Shown here piece after piece: positions 8,872 to 16,447 of a DNA stretch of 38,624 bases. Source of the DNA: Pseudomonadota bacterium. Its GTDB lineage: Bacteria; Oederibacteriota; Muellerivitia; Muellerivitales; Muellerivitaceae. Where the stretch lies: assembly GCA_021324075.1 (NCBI GenBank), contig JAJPJW010000200.1, forward strand, positions 1 through 38,624, given 5' to 3'. The notes under the pieces were generated by a model, which had not been told where the DNA came from, searched no databases, and was given only the letters and a program-made list of their open reading frames with translations. Numbering within the stretch: position 1 is the stretch's first letter; each line of letters starts with the position of its first letter. The position numbers and the translations under genes are program-made.

Positions 8872-10365
8872 GTGGAAATATTCGGGCAGACCTTATCGTT
8901 GGGGCATGTGATCTTCCTCTTGCTGGCCCTGGGGTTGGCGCTTTCCTTCGAGTTCGTGAACGGGTTCCATGACACCGCCAATGCGGTGGCGACGGTCATT
9001 TATACCCATACCATGAAGCCCTGGGTGGCGGTGGTCTGGTCCGGCCTTTGGAACCTCACGGGTGTTTTGACCTCCGCGGGCACGGTGGCTTTCGGCGTCA
9101 TCGCCCTGTTGCCCGTCGAACTGGTCATCCACGTGGGTTCGGCCGCGGGCTTCGCCATGGTCTTCTCCCTCCTGATTTCCGCCATCATCTGGAACGTGGG
9201 CACCTGGTACTTCGGCCTGCCGGCCTCCAGCTCCCACACCCTCATCGGTTCCATCATGGGCGTCGGGCTGGCCAACGCCATGCTCTCCGGCGGCCATTCC
9301 TTCGGCGAGGGGGTCAATTGGGACAAGGCCATCGACACCGGGAAGGCCCTTTTGCTTTCCCCGATCGTCGGCTTCGTTTTTTCGGCCCTGCTTCTCCTCA
9401 CCCTCAAGGCGCTGGTCAAGCGCAAGGACCTTTATGAGGCCCCGGAAAAGGACGCCCCACCGCCCCTTTGGATCCGCATCCTGTTGATCCTGACCTGCAC
9501 GGGCGTCAGCTTCGCCCACGGTTCCAACGACGGCCAGAAGGGCCAAGGGCTTATCATGTTGATCCTCATCGGCATCCTTCCCGCGACCTTCGCCCTGGAC
9601 ATGGGCATCGACTCCAAGTCCATCCAGGACCTTTCCTCCACCACCCAAACCATCTCCTTCCAGATGGACAAACACTCGCCCGGCGCGGCCATGGGCGCGG
9701 GTCCCATCGCCGAACAATACCTCTCGGACTACCTGAAACCCGGCGCCAAGATGACCACGGACACCTTCGCGGCCATCGGTACCGAGTGCCGTGAGGTTTC
9801 CGCCGCCTTGGGCACCCACCAGAACTTGAACGAATTGGCCAATGACCAACGCAGCAAACTGCGAAACGACCTTTTCCTGGTTTCCGGCTCCCTGACCAAG
9901 GCGGTCAAGACCAACGCCATCACCGACCCGGACGAGAAGAAAGCGGCGGGGGACTTGAGCAAGCACATGGATAAATTCACCAAGTTCATCCCTTCCTGGG
10001 TCAAGGTGCTGGTGGCCCTGGCCCTGGGATTGGGGACTATGATCGGCTGGAAGCGCATCGTGGTGACCGTGGGCGAAAAGATCGGAAAGTCCCACCTGAG
10101 CTACGGACAGGGGGCCTCGGCCGAGCTCGTGGCCGCGATGACCATCATGGCCGCCGACCGGTACGGGCTTCCGGTCAGCACCACCCACATCCTGTCCTCG
10201 GGCATTGCCGGCACCATGGCCGCCAACCGTTCCGGGCTCCAGATGGAAACCCTCCGGAACATCGCCATGGCCTGGGTTTTGACGCTGCCGGTCTGCATGT
10301 TCCTGGGCGGCGCCATCTTCGCCTTCACCTTGAACGTGGTCTTCCACGCGATCGGGATCAAATAA
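8872..10365 (+). CDS. pitA: Inorganic phosphate transporter, PiT family
   Basis: Low-affinity phosphate (or metal-phosphate) symporter of the inner membrane, 497 aa, the same size as E. coli PitA. The inverted-repeat signature is visible: FVNGFHDTANAVAT near residue 27 and FAHGSNDGQKGQGL near 218. The paired GLPASSSHTLIGS and GLPVSTTHILSSG loops are also present. A long hydrophilic loop (about 245-375) separates the membrane halves, as in E. coli-type Pit proteins. The GTG start at 8872 is supported by GGAGG 6 nt upstream. It is divergent from the surface protein at 6741-8663. No PhoU-like partner gene is adjacent and no clear Pho box was seen in the 208-nt upstream gap. Confidence 0.95.
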   Translation: MEIFGQTLSLGHVIFLLLALGLALSFEFVNGFHDTANAVATVIYTHTMKPWVAVVWSGLWNLTGVLTSAGTVAFGVIALLPVELVIHVGSAAGFAMVFSLLISAIIWNVGTWYFGLPASSSHTLIGSIMGVGLANAMLSGGHSFGEGVNWDKAIDTGKALLLSPIVGFVFSALLLLTLKALVKRKDLYEAPEKDAPPPLWIRILLILTCTGVSFAHGSNDGQKGQGLIMLILIGILPATFALDMGIDSKSIQDLSSTTQTISFQMDKHSPGAAMGAGPIAEQYLSDYLKPGAKMTTDTFAAIGTECREVSAALGTHQNLNELANDQRSKLRNDLFLVSGSLTKAVKTNAITDPDEKKAAGDLSKHMDKFTKFIPSWVKVLVALALGLGTMIGWKRIVVTVGEKIGKSHLSYGQGASAELVAAMTIMAADRYGLPVSTTHILSSGIAGTMAANRSGLQMETLRNIAMAWVLTLPVCMFLGGAIFAFTLNVVFHAIGIK

Positions 10366-10413
10366 AACGCGCCCATTGCAACCCGGTCCAACCCGGAACA
10401 CAACGCCGGCCCG

Positions 10414-10451
10414 CGGGCCTGGAAGGGGATCCCCCCAACCTTCCAGGCCCG
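10414..10451 (+). terminator. Strong 13-bp hairpin after pitA
   Basis: CGGGCCTGGAAGG at 10414-10426 pairs perfectly with CCTTCCAGGCCCG at 10439-10451 around a 12-nt loop. There is no following T run, so it is not a textbook intrinsic terminator, but it sits 49 nt after the pitA stop and probably stabilises or ends that transcript. It also argues that the next small gene starts downstream of it. Confidence 0.5.
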
Positions 10452-10516
10452 GCTTGGCGCAAAGAACCATCCGGTTCCTATCCTTCATCGAGCAACTACC
10501 CTATGGCGCCAGCCTG

Positions 10517-10744
10517 ATGCAGGAGAAAAGGGTATCCCGGGGTTCCCTGGGTACGGGCATCCTGGTGATGGCCCTTGGGGCCTCCATCTTCGCCCTGGGC
10601 TGGTGGCAAAAATGGGCCTGGCTGGTCGAGACGGCCTTCTTCATCACCTTGGTGGGCTGGATGATGGTCATCCTGGGCTTTGCCTTCGCGGTGGTGGGCT
10701 GGGCGGCCCACCATTTTTCCTCCAAAAGAGGAAAGGGCCGTTGA
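10517..10744 (+). CDS. Small membrane protein, two predicted helices
   Basis: About 75 aa of unknown family. After a short charged start (MQEKRVSRGS) come two hydrophobic segments (LGTGILVMALGASIFALGWW and a second around VETAFFITLVGWMMVILGFA) and a basic tail ending KRGKGR, consistent with an inner-membrane hairpin. The ATG at 10517 has no clear ribosome site. An in-frame TTG at 10454, just after the hairpin, would add 21 residues. The frame stays open further upstream, but that part is Pro/Arg-rich and unlike a protein start. The clear membrane pattern supports a real gene; function unknown. Confidence 0.45.
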   Translation: MQEKRVSRGSLGTGILVMALGASIFALGWWQKWAWLVETAFFITLVGWMMVILGFAFAVVGWAAHHFSSKRGKGR

Positions 10745-10794
10745 ATCCGCCCTCCCCGTCCAGAGGGCCGGCCCGCAACGGGTAGATGGGGAAG

Positions 10795-10803
10795 TGGTAT
10801 AAT
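10795..10803 (+). promoter_or_regulatory. Extended -10 promoter for the lipoprotein gene
   Basis: TGGTATAAT is a consensus extended -10 element, 27 nt before the GTG at 10831. No matching -35 is needed for this class and none is obvious. AAGGA at 10821-10825 provides the ribosome site. Confidence 0.55.
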
Positions 10804-10830
10804 CGGGCCACCTTTTGCAGAAGGATACCC

Positions 10831-11481
10831 GTGAAAAAGAAAGCCCTTCTTACCGTCCTATTCACCTCGACGGCCCTCTTAATGGCCCTCCAATCCTGCA
10901 ACACCAACAATCATAACCCCACGGTGCCGGGTCCTTTGCCCACCGCCACCCCGACCAGCACCTGCTCCGGGACGCCCACCAATACGGCCACGACCACACC
11001 CACCACAACGCCCGTGACCTGCAACACCCATGTGGTTTTCAGCGAGGCCGCCAGCGCGACCGCCACCGTCAATGCGAATTACACCTATGCAGACCAGTTC
11101 ACTCTTTCCCAGGCCTCCAATTTCAACGCAGTGACCGTAGTGATCGCTGGGGCCAGCGCTACGGGCACGGGAGACAACCTGAAAATCGCACTTTATTCGG
11201 ACGCCTCCAACTATCCCGGAAGCGTCCTCTTCACATCCGGTCCCCAAGCCCTCACCTCGACCGGACCCGCCACCTATATCTATAACCCGCCGAATTTCTC
11301 CCTCCCGGCCGGGAATTATTGGCTGGCTGTGCATTGCTCCGTCCAATATGAGCCCTACCAAAATACCGGCGCGACCACGTTGAATTATCTGGCCGGTGGA
11401 AATTTCCCCGATCCCTTTCCCGCAGGCGCCTCTTCCCCGGGGGCCCGCTGGTCCTACGGCCTGGATACCTGCCATCCCTGA
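10831..11481 (+). CDS. Thr-rich lipoprotein with a jelly-roll-like domain
   Basis: About 216 aa. GTG at 10831 is preferred to an in-frame ATG at 10786 because AAGGA precedes it by 5 nt and a clean lipoprotein signal then begins VKKKALLTVLFTST. The probable lipidated cysteine is in LQSC. A low-complexity PTATPTSTCSGTPTNTATTT tether follows, then a beta-rich domain (VVFSEAASATATVNAN to the end) with QFTLSQASNFNAV, LKIALYSDA and LPAGNYWLAV, a pattern found in surface-associated jelly-roll domains. The C-terminus has CHP. No catalytic motif is seen. The Thr-rich tether matches that of the large exported protein at 11528-14437. Confidence 0.7.
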   Translation: MKKKALLTVLFTSTALLMALQSCNTNNHNPTVPGPLPTATPTSTCSGTPTNTATTTPTTTPVTCNTHVVFSEAASATATVNANYTYADQFTLSQASNFNAVTVVIAGASATGTGDNLKIALYSDASNYPGSVLFTSGPQALTSTGPATYIYNPPNFSLPAGNYWLAVHCSVQYEPYQNTGATTLNYLAGGNFPDPFPAGASSPGARWSYGLDTCHP

Positions 11482-11501
11482 CAGGGACGAATATTCCCCA
11501 A

Positions 11502-11520
11502 CCGGCGCCTCATCCGCCGG
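11502..11520. terminator. Hairpin between convergent genes
   Basis: CCGGCG and CGCCGG pair around a 7-nt loop in the 46-nt gap between two convergent stop codons. No T tract on either strand, so a terminator role rests only on position. Confidence 0.3.
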
Positions 11521-11527
11521 ACTTCTC

Positions 11528-14437
11528 CTAGTGCTTAACTAACAGCTTGGCCGTTTTGCGCCCCACCAAGCCATTGGGCCCCTCGACGTCCACAACCGTG
11601 AAGTAAAGCCCGCTGGCCATTCCCTGCGCGTTCCAGGCCGCCTGGTCCGACCCGGCCGGACCCTTGACCGTTCCCACTAATTCGCCAGCCACATCGTAAA
11701 CCCGGACCTTCAGGGTCAGGTCCGGGGAAGAATCCACCGTAAAAACCGCCGTGGTTTGGTTGCCGGCCAGGAGATTGGGCGCCACGCTCAATCGGCCTGT
11801 CATCCCCCTTTGACTGTCCATCAGCCACACCTGGCGCGTGACCGCCTGGTTTCCCTGGGTGCCCAGCCAGGAGGCTTGTACGAAGTACTGGCCGTTGGTC
11901 AGCATGCCGCCCTGGTCGTTGGTGCCGTCCCAGGTGACCGTCACCCCCCCGCCGGGCACGGACAGTGAAATCGTCATGGGGGAAGACGAGGGGGAGCCGG
12001 CGGGAGAACCGGGTTCCACCGAGTTGGAGGATAAAGCCATGGACTGGATGTCGGCGCCGCCGCCCGCCAGGACGGACTGGTAAAGGTGCCTTACGACCTC
12101 GCCCGCCTCGTTATAAACGGCCACCGAGAGCGTTGAAAGGGAGCGGTTGACCCCCACGGTCTGGGAAACGGCGGTAACGACGCCCAAGGGATCGGTGTTT
12201 TGGACCTTGATGAAGTACTGCCCGTTGGTCACGGGAGTACCGTCCTGGGTCGTGCCGTCCCAGGAAACCAAGCCCACCCCTGCAATGGACAGGGTGGTCG
12301 TGGAAACGCCGTCCGTTAGGACGGCCGAGGAAAGCTGGAAGGACCCGACGGGCAGGGAGAAGGCCCTTACTAAAAGGGTTTTGACCAGTTCCCCGGCCGA
12401 ATTGTAGACGGCCACCTGGACCGAGATGGGAAAGACGATGGTCACGGGCGCCGTAACCGATTGGGGCTGGCCGCCGGAAAAAACGGCTTCAGCGTTGTTC
12501 AAGAGCACCGAGGCGGTTGTGAAGGAGGAGGGCACCGTTACGGTATAGGGCAACTGGTAGACCCCGGGGCTTAAGGAGGGGAAGCCCCAAGAGAGGACGC
12601 TTCCCTCCTGCCCCATGGTTTCACCGGCTACGGCAGGGGAAGGCTGGCCCAGCCCGGAAAAGGCCAGTCCCGCCGGAAGCGTATCGGTGACCTGGACGTG
12701 GGAGGCGGCCGAACCGGAAACGGACAACTGGATCCGGTACACCAGGCTGTCCCCGGCATGGGCCACGTTTTCGGAAACGCTTTTTTGAATTTGGAGCGAC
12801 GGCGGAAGGGTGGGAGTAACGGTGGCGGTCCAGGTCGCCGTTGCGGTGGCGGTCAGGGTCGGGGTTGCCGTGACGGTCGCGGTGGGGGTGGCGGTGGCCG
12901 TAGAGGTGGGCGAGGAGGTGACCGTGGCCGTAGAAGTGACCGTGAAAGTTGAGGTGACCGTCGCCGTGGCGGTGGAGGTGGCGGTATCGGTCACGGTGGC
13001 CGTTAAGGTGGCCGTGGCGGTCGCGGTGGCCGTCGGGGATTGGGTGGGCGACTCCGTGACCGTTGCCGTTGCGGTCAGGCTGGGAGTGGAGGTCACCGTC
13101 GACGTTGCCGTCCATGTGGCCGTCGCCGAGGCCGTAAAGGTTTCGCTGGGGGTTCCGGTGGCCGTGGGACTGGAAGTGGAAGTGGCGCTGGGCGTGGCGG
13201 TGGCGGAGGCCGTGGGGGTCCGGGTCGCGGTGACGGTGGGGGTCAAGCTGGGCGTGAAGGTGCTGGTGGGGGTTCCCGTACTGGTCGAGGTGGCGGTGGA
13301 GGTAAAAGTGGGCGTGCAGCCGACGACCGCATTGGTCACGGCATTGGAGGTGCGGCCCGCCGTCTCCAAGTCCGATTCAACGGCCTGGTTGGTCACGGGA
13401 CCGCAATTGGGCCCCGCCACCACCTGGAAGGAAAGGGTGCCCGTATTGCCCGGATAGAGGTAACCCACATTCCAGACCAGGTCGTTCCCGACCATGGCGG
13501 TGACGGGAATGGAAGGGTTGGAGCCCATGGAACCGGGGACGAAGACCGTGCCGGTGGGGACAGTGTCGTCCACCACCACCCCGTCGATGGGCGAGGCGCC
13601 CGTGTTGGCGTAGGTGAGGGTATAAGTGATGGTTTGGCCCGCACTGACCTGTCCGGAGGGGTTATTGGCCTTGGTAAGGGTCAGGCTGGGGCTGGGGCAG
13701 GCGCCCCAGCTGACATCGTCCAGGTAGCCCAGGCCGAAATGCCCTCCCGCCACGCAGTCGTAGTCGGTCACCCTCAGGGTGGCCTGCTGGCCCGCGTATT
13801 TACACAGGTTGACGGTGTACTGGGTCCAAGGCAGGTAGCCGAAATCATTGCCGTTGTTGTCGTCCTGGCAGAAGCCGGTGTTCCCGGCGCCCGTCAGGCC
13901 GTTGACTACGATCTGGTTGAGGTTGTTGGACCAGGTGTAGCGCAGGCTGGCCACCACCGCGCCGTTGATGAGGACTTCCGCCAATAGATAGGTATCCCCG
14001 GTGAGGTCGTTCTGCAGGTAATGGTGGTCCTCGAAAACCCCGGCAAACCAGAAGGAGAGGCAGCAAGTGCCGTCGCTCGGCACCGTGTCGGTCTGCCAGA
14101 TCTGGGCCCAGTCGGCGTGGTTGTCATCCCCCCGGGCGGAAAAAAGCTGGGCCGCGTAACTGCCGGTGTGGACCTGGTTCAGGCCCGCCGGGGCCAGGGG
14201 GCCGGCGGAATCGGGGGCGACCCCATTGGGGACCACCGTGACGCTGGGGGGCGCGCAAACCACGTTGGGGCCCGAACCGGTGGCGGTGGTCCAACCCGCC
14301 AGGGTCCCGGATTCAAAACCCGCGTTCACCCAGGCCCAGGCGCCGGAAGCGCCAAAAAGAATAATGACGTAAAGCCCAAAAACGGCCCGGAGCCGGGCCG
14401 CCCACCTGTACGAGAAAAGCGTCTTTGCCGATGTCAT
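11528..14437 (-). CDS. Large exported surface protein: DUF11 repeats, Thr-rich stalk, three FlgD-like modules
   Basis: About 969 aa. The ATG at 14437 has AAGGAAGG 5 nt upstream and begins a signal peptide (MTSAKTLFSYRW, then LYVIILFGASGAWA); the longer GTG frame from 14509 lacks this support. Order of parts: an N-terminal sandwich domain (about 30-250) with several cysteines; a DUF11-type repeat (LTLTKANNPSGQVSAGQTIT near 250-370); a Thr/Ser/Ala stalk of about 170 residues; a second DUF11-type repeat (LQIQKSVSENVAHAGDSLVY); and three FlgD-like repeats, each with a VYNSAGELV-like strand and a WDGTTQDGTPVTNGQYF-like turn. The last repeat ends in RKTAKLLVKH, like a C-terminal sorting module. It is a probable cell-surface or fibre-like protein; ligand unknown. 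Confidence 0.82.
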   Translation of the reverse strand: MTSAKTLFSYRWAARLRAVFGLYVIILFGASGAWAWVNAGFESGTLAGWTTATGSGPNVVCAPPSVTVVPNGVAPDSAGPLAPAGLNQVHTGSYAAQLFSARGDDNHADWAQIWQTDTVPSDGTCCLSFWFAGVFEDHHYLQNDLTGDTYLLAEVLINGAVVASLRYTWSNNLNQIVVNGLTGAGNTGFCQDDNNGNDFGYLPWTQYTVNLCKYAGQQATLRVTDYDCVAGGHFGLGYLDDVSWGACPSPSLTLTKANNPSGQVSAGQTITYTLTYANTGASPIDGVVVDDTVPTGTVFVPGSMGSNPSIPVTAMVGNDLVWNVGYLYPGNTGTLSFQVVAGPNCGPVTNQAVESDLETAGRTSNAVTNAVVGCTPTFTSTATSTSTGTPTSTFTPSLTPTVTATRTPTASATATPSATSTSSPTATGTPSETFTASATATWTATSTVTSTPSLTATATVTESPTQSPTATATATATLTATVTDTATSTATATVTSTFTVTSTATVTSSPTSTATATPTATVTATPTLTATATATWTATVTPTLPPSLQIQKSVSENVAHAGDSLVYRIQLSVSGSAASHVQVTDTLPAGLAFSGLGQPSPAVAGETMGQEGSVLSWGFPSLSPGVYQLPYTVTVPSSFTTASVLLNNAEAVFSGGQPQSVTAPVTIVFPISVQVAVYNSAGELVKTLLVRAFSLPVGSFQLSSAVLTDGVSTTTLSIAGVGLVSWDGTTQDGTPVTNGQYFIKVQNTDPLGVVTAVSQTVGVNRSLSTLSVAVYNEAGEVVRHLYQSVLAGGGADIQSMALSSNSVEPGSPAGSPSSSPMTISLSVPGGGVTVTWDGTNDQGGMLTNGQYFVQASWLGTQGNQAVTRQVWLMDSQRGMTGRLSVAPNLLAGNQTTAVFTVDSSPDLTLKVRVYDVAGELVGTVKGPAGSDQAAWNAQGMASGLYFTVVDVEGPNGLVGRKTAKLLVKH
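12800..13320 (-). repeat. Low-complexity tract encoding the Thr-rich stalk
   Basis: On the plus strand the sequence is a near-continuous array of GTGGCGGT/GACGGTG-like 6- to 12-base units. On the minus strand it encodes alternating Thr-Ala, Thr-Val and Thr-Ser. Such a tract can expand or contract by slipped-strand mispairing in multiples of six bases without breaking the reading frame. It yields a mucin-like spacer in the protein. Confidence 0.75.
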
Positions 14438-15123
14438 TGAAACCTTCCTTGGGTCCTTCAATGGTTGAAACCGGATAAGGGAAAATGACATAGGGGTTGC
14501 GCCCGCCACGTCATTTGGAGGAAAAGGGGAAGACCTATTCCGGGATTGAAATTTTGGGGCCGGGAAAGGACCGCGTTCCCCGGACTTTCGGCGGGAACGG
14601 CGTGGATCGTCCTTGTGAAGGAGGCATCCTTGAATTTATCCGACGGCCTTTGGAACCGACTTTCGGTCATGAAAAATCCGCTACAAGAAATTCTTGTCAC
14701 TTGGCGGAACGGGAGTCAATCCGGCGGGGCCGGATTTGAAAAAGCAGGTTCGATGCCAATTGGAAAAACAAGGAACGATTCGAGGCCGGGGTTTGGGGCG
14801 GCCCTGAGAGTTAAACGAGGAATTTTTACCGATGCGGAAGGTAAATTTTCCCGAAAAATTTTTTCACATCGTTTTCAGATGGAGTTGTTTTCCTGGCCGG
14901 ATGGAAAATTCACAAACTTTGACGGTTTTTCTGAGGCAGGCTTCAAGGCGTCCGTTTTGGGCCCGGGCAAAGGAAATTTGAAAAAAACCGTCTTCCGCCG
15001 AAAGATGGATGCCAGCTAAGGTCCCGCCTGCCGCAGGAGGACCCTATCTTCGTTGACGCGCACAGTCCCTCCGGGGAAGATGACGGCCAAGGCCCGGGCC
15101 CGATGGCCCGGCGGGAGGGCCCT
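14438..15123. other. Non-coding stretch
   Basis: No convincing gene is seen in these 686 bases. Open frames here have no ribosome site and resemble no family. The sequence becomes AT-rich from about 14800 to 15010. A small hairpin (GGTCC 15020-15024 with GGACC 15039-15043, with an inner CCTG/CAGG stem) lies 80 nt before the DUF3052 start and could be part of its leader. A tRNA-like stretch near 14700-14760 does not fold as a tRNA. Confidence 0.5.
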
Positions 15124-15540
15124 TTGGCGGGATATTCGGTCACGCCCCTGCTTAAAAAGCTCGGGATCAAGGAAGCCTTTAAAGTCCACGTGGTGAACGC
15201 CCCGGGAAACTACTTCGAGTTGTTGGGAAAGTTGCCGCCGGGCGTGCAGGTCGTCCGGCCCGCCAAGGGTCCGATGGACTTTATCCACTTTTTCACCCAA
15301 GACCGGAAGGAATATGAAAAACGGCTTCCAGGACTTAAGAAGGTCTTGGCGCAGGACGGGATGATCTGGGTTTCCTGGCCCAAGGCGGCTTCCAAGGTGC
15401 CCACCGACGTGACGGAGACCGTGGTGCGGAATTACGGCCTTCACACAGGGTTGGTGGACATCAAGGTTTGCGCGGTGGACGACACCTGGTCGGGTCTCAA
15501 ATTTGTGATTCCTGTGAAGGACCGCAAAAGGGAAGGCTGA
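15124..15540 (+). CDS. DUF3052 family protein
   Basis: About 138 aa of a conserved family of unknown function. The typical opening MAGYSVTPLLKKLGIK is produced if translation starts at TTG 15124, which has GGGAGG exactly 5 nt upstream. An ATG at 15103 would add seven residues with no ribosome site. The conserved core includes VVNAPGNYFELLGKLPPGV, DFIHFFTQ, GMIWVSWPKAASK and the ending AVDDTWSGLKFV, which is characteristic of the family. It is a small soluble protein with no catalytic motif recognised. Two tandem terminators follow it, so it is probably transcribed alone. Confidence 0.88.
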   Translation: MAGYSVTPLLKKLGIKEAFKVHVVNAPGNYFELLGKLPPGVQVVRPAKGPMDFIHFFTQDRKEYEKRLPGLKKVLAQDGMIWVSWPKAASKVPTDVTETVVRNYGLHTGLVDIKVCAVDDTWSGLKFVIPVKDRKREG

Positions 15541-15558
15541 ATTTCCGTCCAACGCCGC

Positions 15559-15584
15559 AAAACACCCGTGGGTTTTCTTTTTTT
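15559..15584 (+). terminator. Intrinsic terminator 1 of DUF3052 gene
   Basis: AAAACaCC pairs with GGGTTTT (7 bp with one bulged A, loop CGT) and is followed by C and a run of seven T. It lies 19 nt after the stop codon. Confidence 0.7.
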
Positions 15585-15606
15585 AGGGTAACAACGGAAA
15601 AAACTT

Positions 15607-15643
15607 ATCCCTGATTGCCGTTAGACAATCAGGGATTTTTGTT
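15607..15643 (+). terminator. Intrinsic terminator 2 of DUF3052 gene
   Basis: ATCCCTGATTG at 15607-15617 pairs perfectly (11 bp) with CAATCAGGGAT at 15626-15636 around an 8-nt loop, followed by TTTTTGTTT. A run of A just upstream of the stem makes it usable from the minus strand as well. Confidence 0.8.
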
Positions 15644-15681
15644 TGGTAATGGTGAGTATCGATTATTTTGAAAATAAAAAA

Positions 15682-15789
15682 GGCCGCACCCACCTGTTTA
15701 TCCTTTGGGAGAACAAACTGCTTCAGCTTGAGACTAAAGGCTTCGAAGCCACGGAGAGAGTTGTGGCTTTTCCTCGCGGAAGGTGCGGT
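15682..15789 (-). ncRNA. Structured element A (possible small RNA)
   Basis: CCGCAC at 15684-15689 pairs with GTGCGG at 15783-15788, enclosing a 105-nt unit. Inner hairpins visible on the minus strand are TTCC-GCGA-GGAA (GNRA-like loop), GCCAC/GTGGC, the 12-base palindrome GGCTTCGAAGCC, and GTTT-TCC/GGA-AAAC. The plus-strand flank AATAAAAAAGGCCGCAC reads on the minus strand as the end of a stem followed by six T, as at an intrinsic terminator, so minus-strand transcription is favoured. No known RNA family was recognised. Confidence 0.4.
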
Positions 15790-16082
15790 TGATTTCAATC
15801 TAGTAAGGGCGGAGGGGAATTCAAGGCGGGGGTTTCCCCCGAAACAAAAGCGCCCCGTCTCCCGTTTTCGTGAGGCCCCACCTATTCCGTTTCGGGCCGT
15901 TTCCGGGATGTCCGGATGGTTCAACCACAATTCTCGTGGAGACGAGGCGTTATTAAAATCATAGGGAGAAGCGGGAAAAGGATCAATGGGGCATAAATAT
16001 GTCCAAATGTCTTTCGGCATTTGGGCAGGGTGCATTGTCGATTGAGATTTTTAGATGTTTTTTTCAATACACCAATAAAAAA

Positions 16083-16191
16083 GGCCGCACGCTCCGGAAC
16101 TCCGGAGATCAGGGGCTCACCCAGCTTTTTGTGGTAGTGGCCCGTACTCTGATGGACAGTGCGACCGTCTTCATTTTCCTCCTGTGCGGGC
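16083..16191 (-). ncRNA. Structured element B (possible small RNA)
   Basis: This has the same closing stem as element A (CCGCAC 16085-16090 with GTGCGG 16184-16189), the same 105-nt span and the same 17-base flank, 401 bp further on. Inner structure is rich: CTCCGG 16092-16097 with CCGGAG 16102-16107; ATCAG 16108-16112 with CTGAT 16149-16153; and inside that GGGC-CAC-CCA (16113-16123) with TGG-GTG-GCCC (16132-16143). On the minus strand six T follow the unit. A 21-codon frame with AGGAGG lies inside (16109-16174). Confidence 0.45.
16109..16174 (-). CDS. Possible 21-residue peptide inside element B
   Basis: On the minus strand AGGAGG is followed after 3 nt by ATG and a 21-codon frame, MKTVALSIRVRATTTKSWVS plus P, then TGA. 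The stop falls right before the CTCCGG/CCGGAG hairpin and the T run, an arrangement seen in leader-peptide attenuators; it includes three consecutive Thr codons. No biosynthetic gene follows on that strand, and the spacing of the ribosome site is short, so this may be coincidence. Confidence 0.2.
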   Translation of the reverse strand: MKTVALSIRVRATTTKSWVSP

Positions 16192-16447
16192 TTTGCTCAA
16201 GAAAAATTTTAGAATCTTAAAAAATATTCAACGCATAAAACAAGCCAGAAAAATCGCGGCCTAAAAAATGAAAACCAAAAATTTTTCACAGCTTTGGAAA
16301 AAATGAGACGACCGACGTGATATCCACCCTTTCGTCCATTCAATCGGGAATTCAGGGAAAATCCGTCGCGGCCGACTCCAAAGTTTGGATGGGAGGACTC
16401 TTTCTTTTGAGCTATAACTAAGTTGTGGGTTAATCGAAAGGAAATTT

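Larger units (their letters stand above)
15541..16447. other. Long non-coding region with two structured elements
   Basis: These 907 bases hold no supported protein gene. They begin with two tandem terminators (15559-15643), contain two matched structured elements (15682-15789 and 16083-16191) and end with an AT-rich stretch leading to the TTG start at 16448. TATAAC at 16413-16418 is a weak -10 candidate without a good -35. A 150-codon open frame on the minus strand crosses element A but has no ribosome site and no family resemblance. Confidence 0.55.

Noticed and set aside
12800-13320. CRISPR-like or satellite array
   Set aside because: The short repeats stay in frame and encode a Thr-rich stalk; there are no spacer-repeat units or cas genes.
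14680-14775. tRNA-like stretch (TGGCGGAACGGGAG, then GCAGGTTCGATGCC)
   Set aside because: It has D-arm-like and T-arm-like words, but the acceptor stem does not pair and the spacing is too short for any tRNA class.
14546-15019. 157-codon frame on the plus strand
   Set aside because: Its composition follows the non-coding AT-rich stretch; no ribosome site and no recognisable domain.
15583-16035. 150-codon frame on the minus strand
   Set aside because: It has no ribosome site, no family resemblance, and runs through the terminator hairpin and structured element A.
15682-16191. Integron attC pair flanking a cassette
   Set aside because: The ends lack the RYYYAAC/GTTRRRY core sites and no integrase or cassette gene is present.
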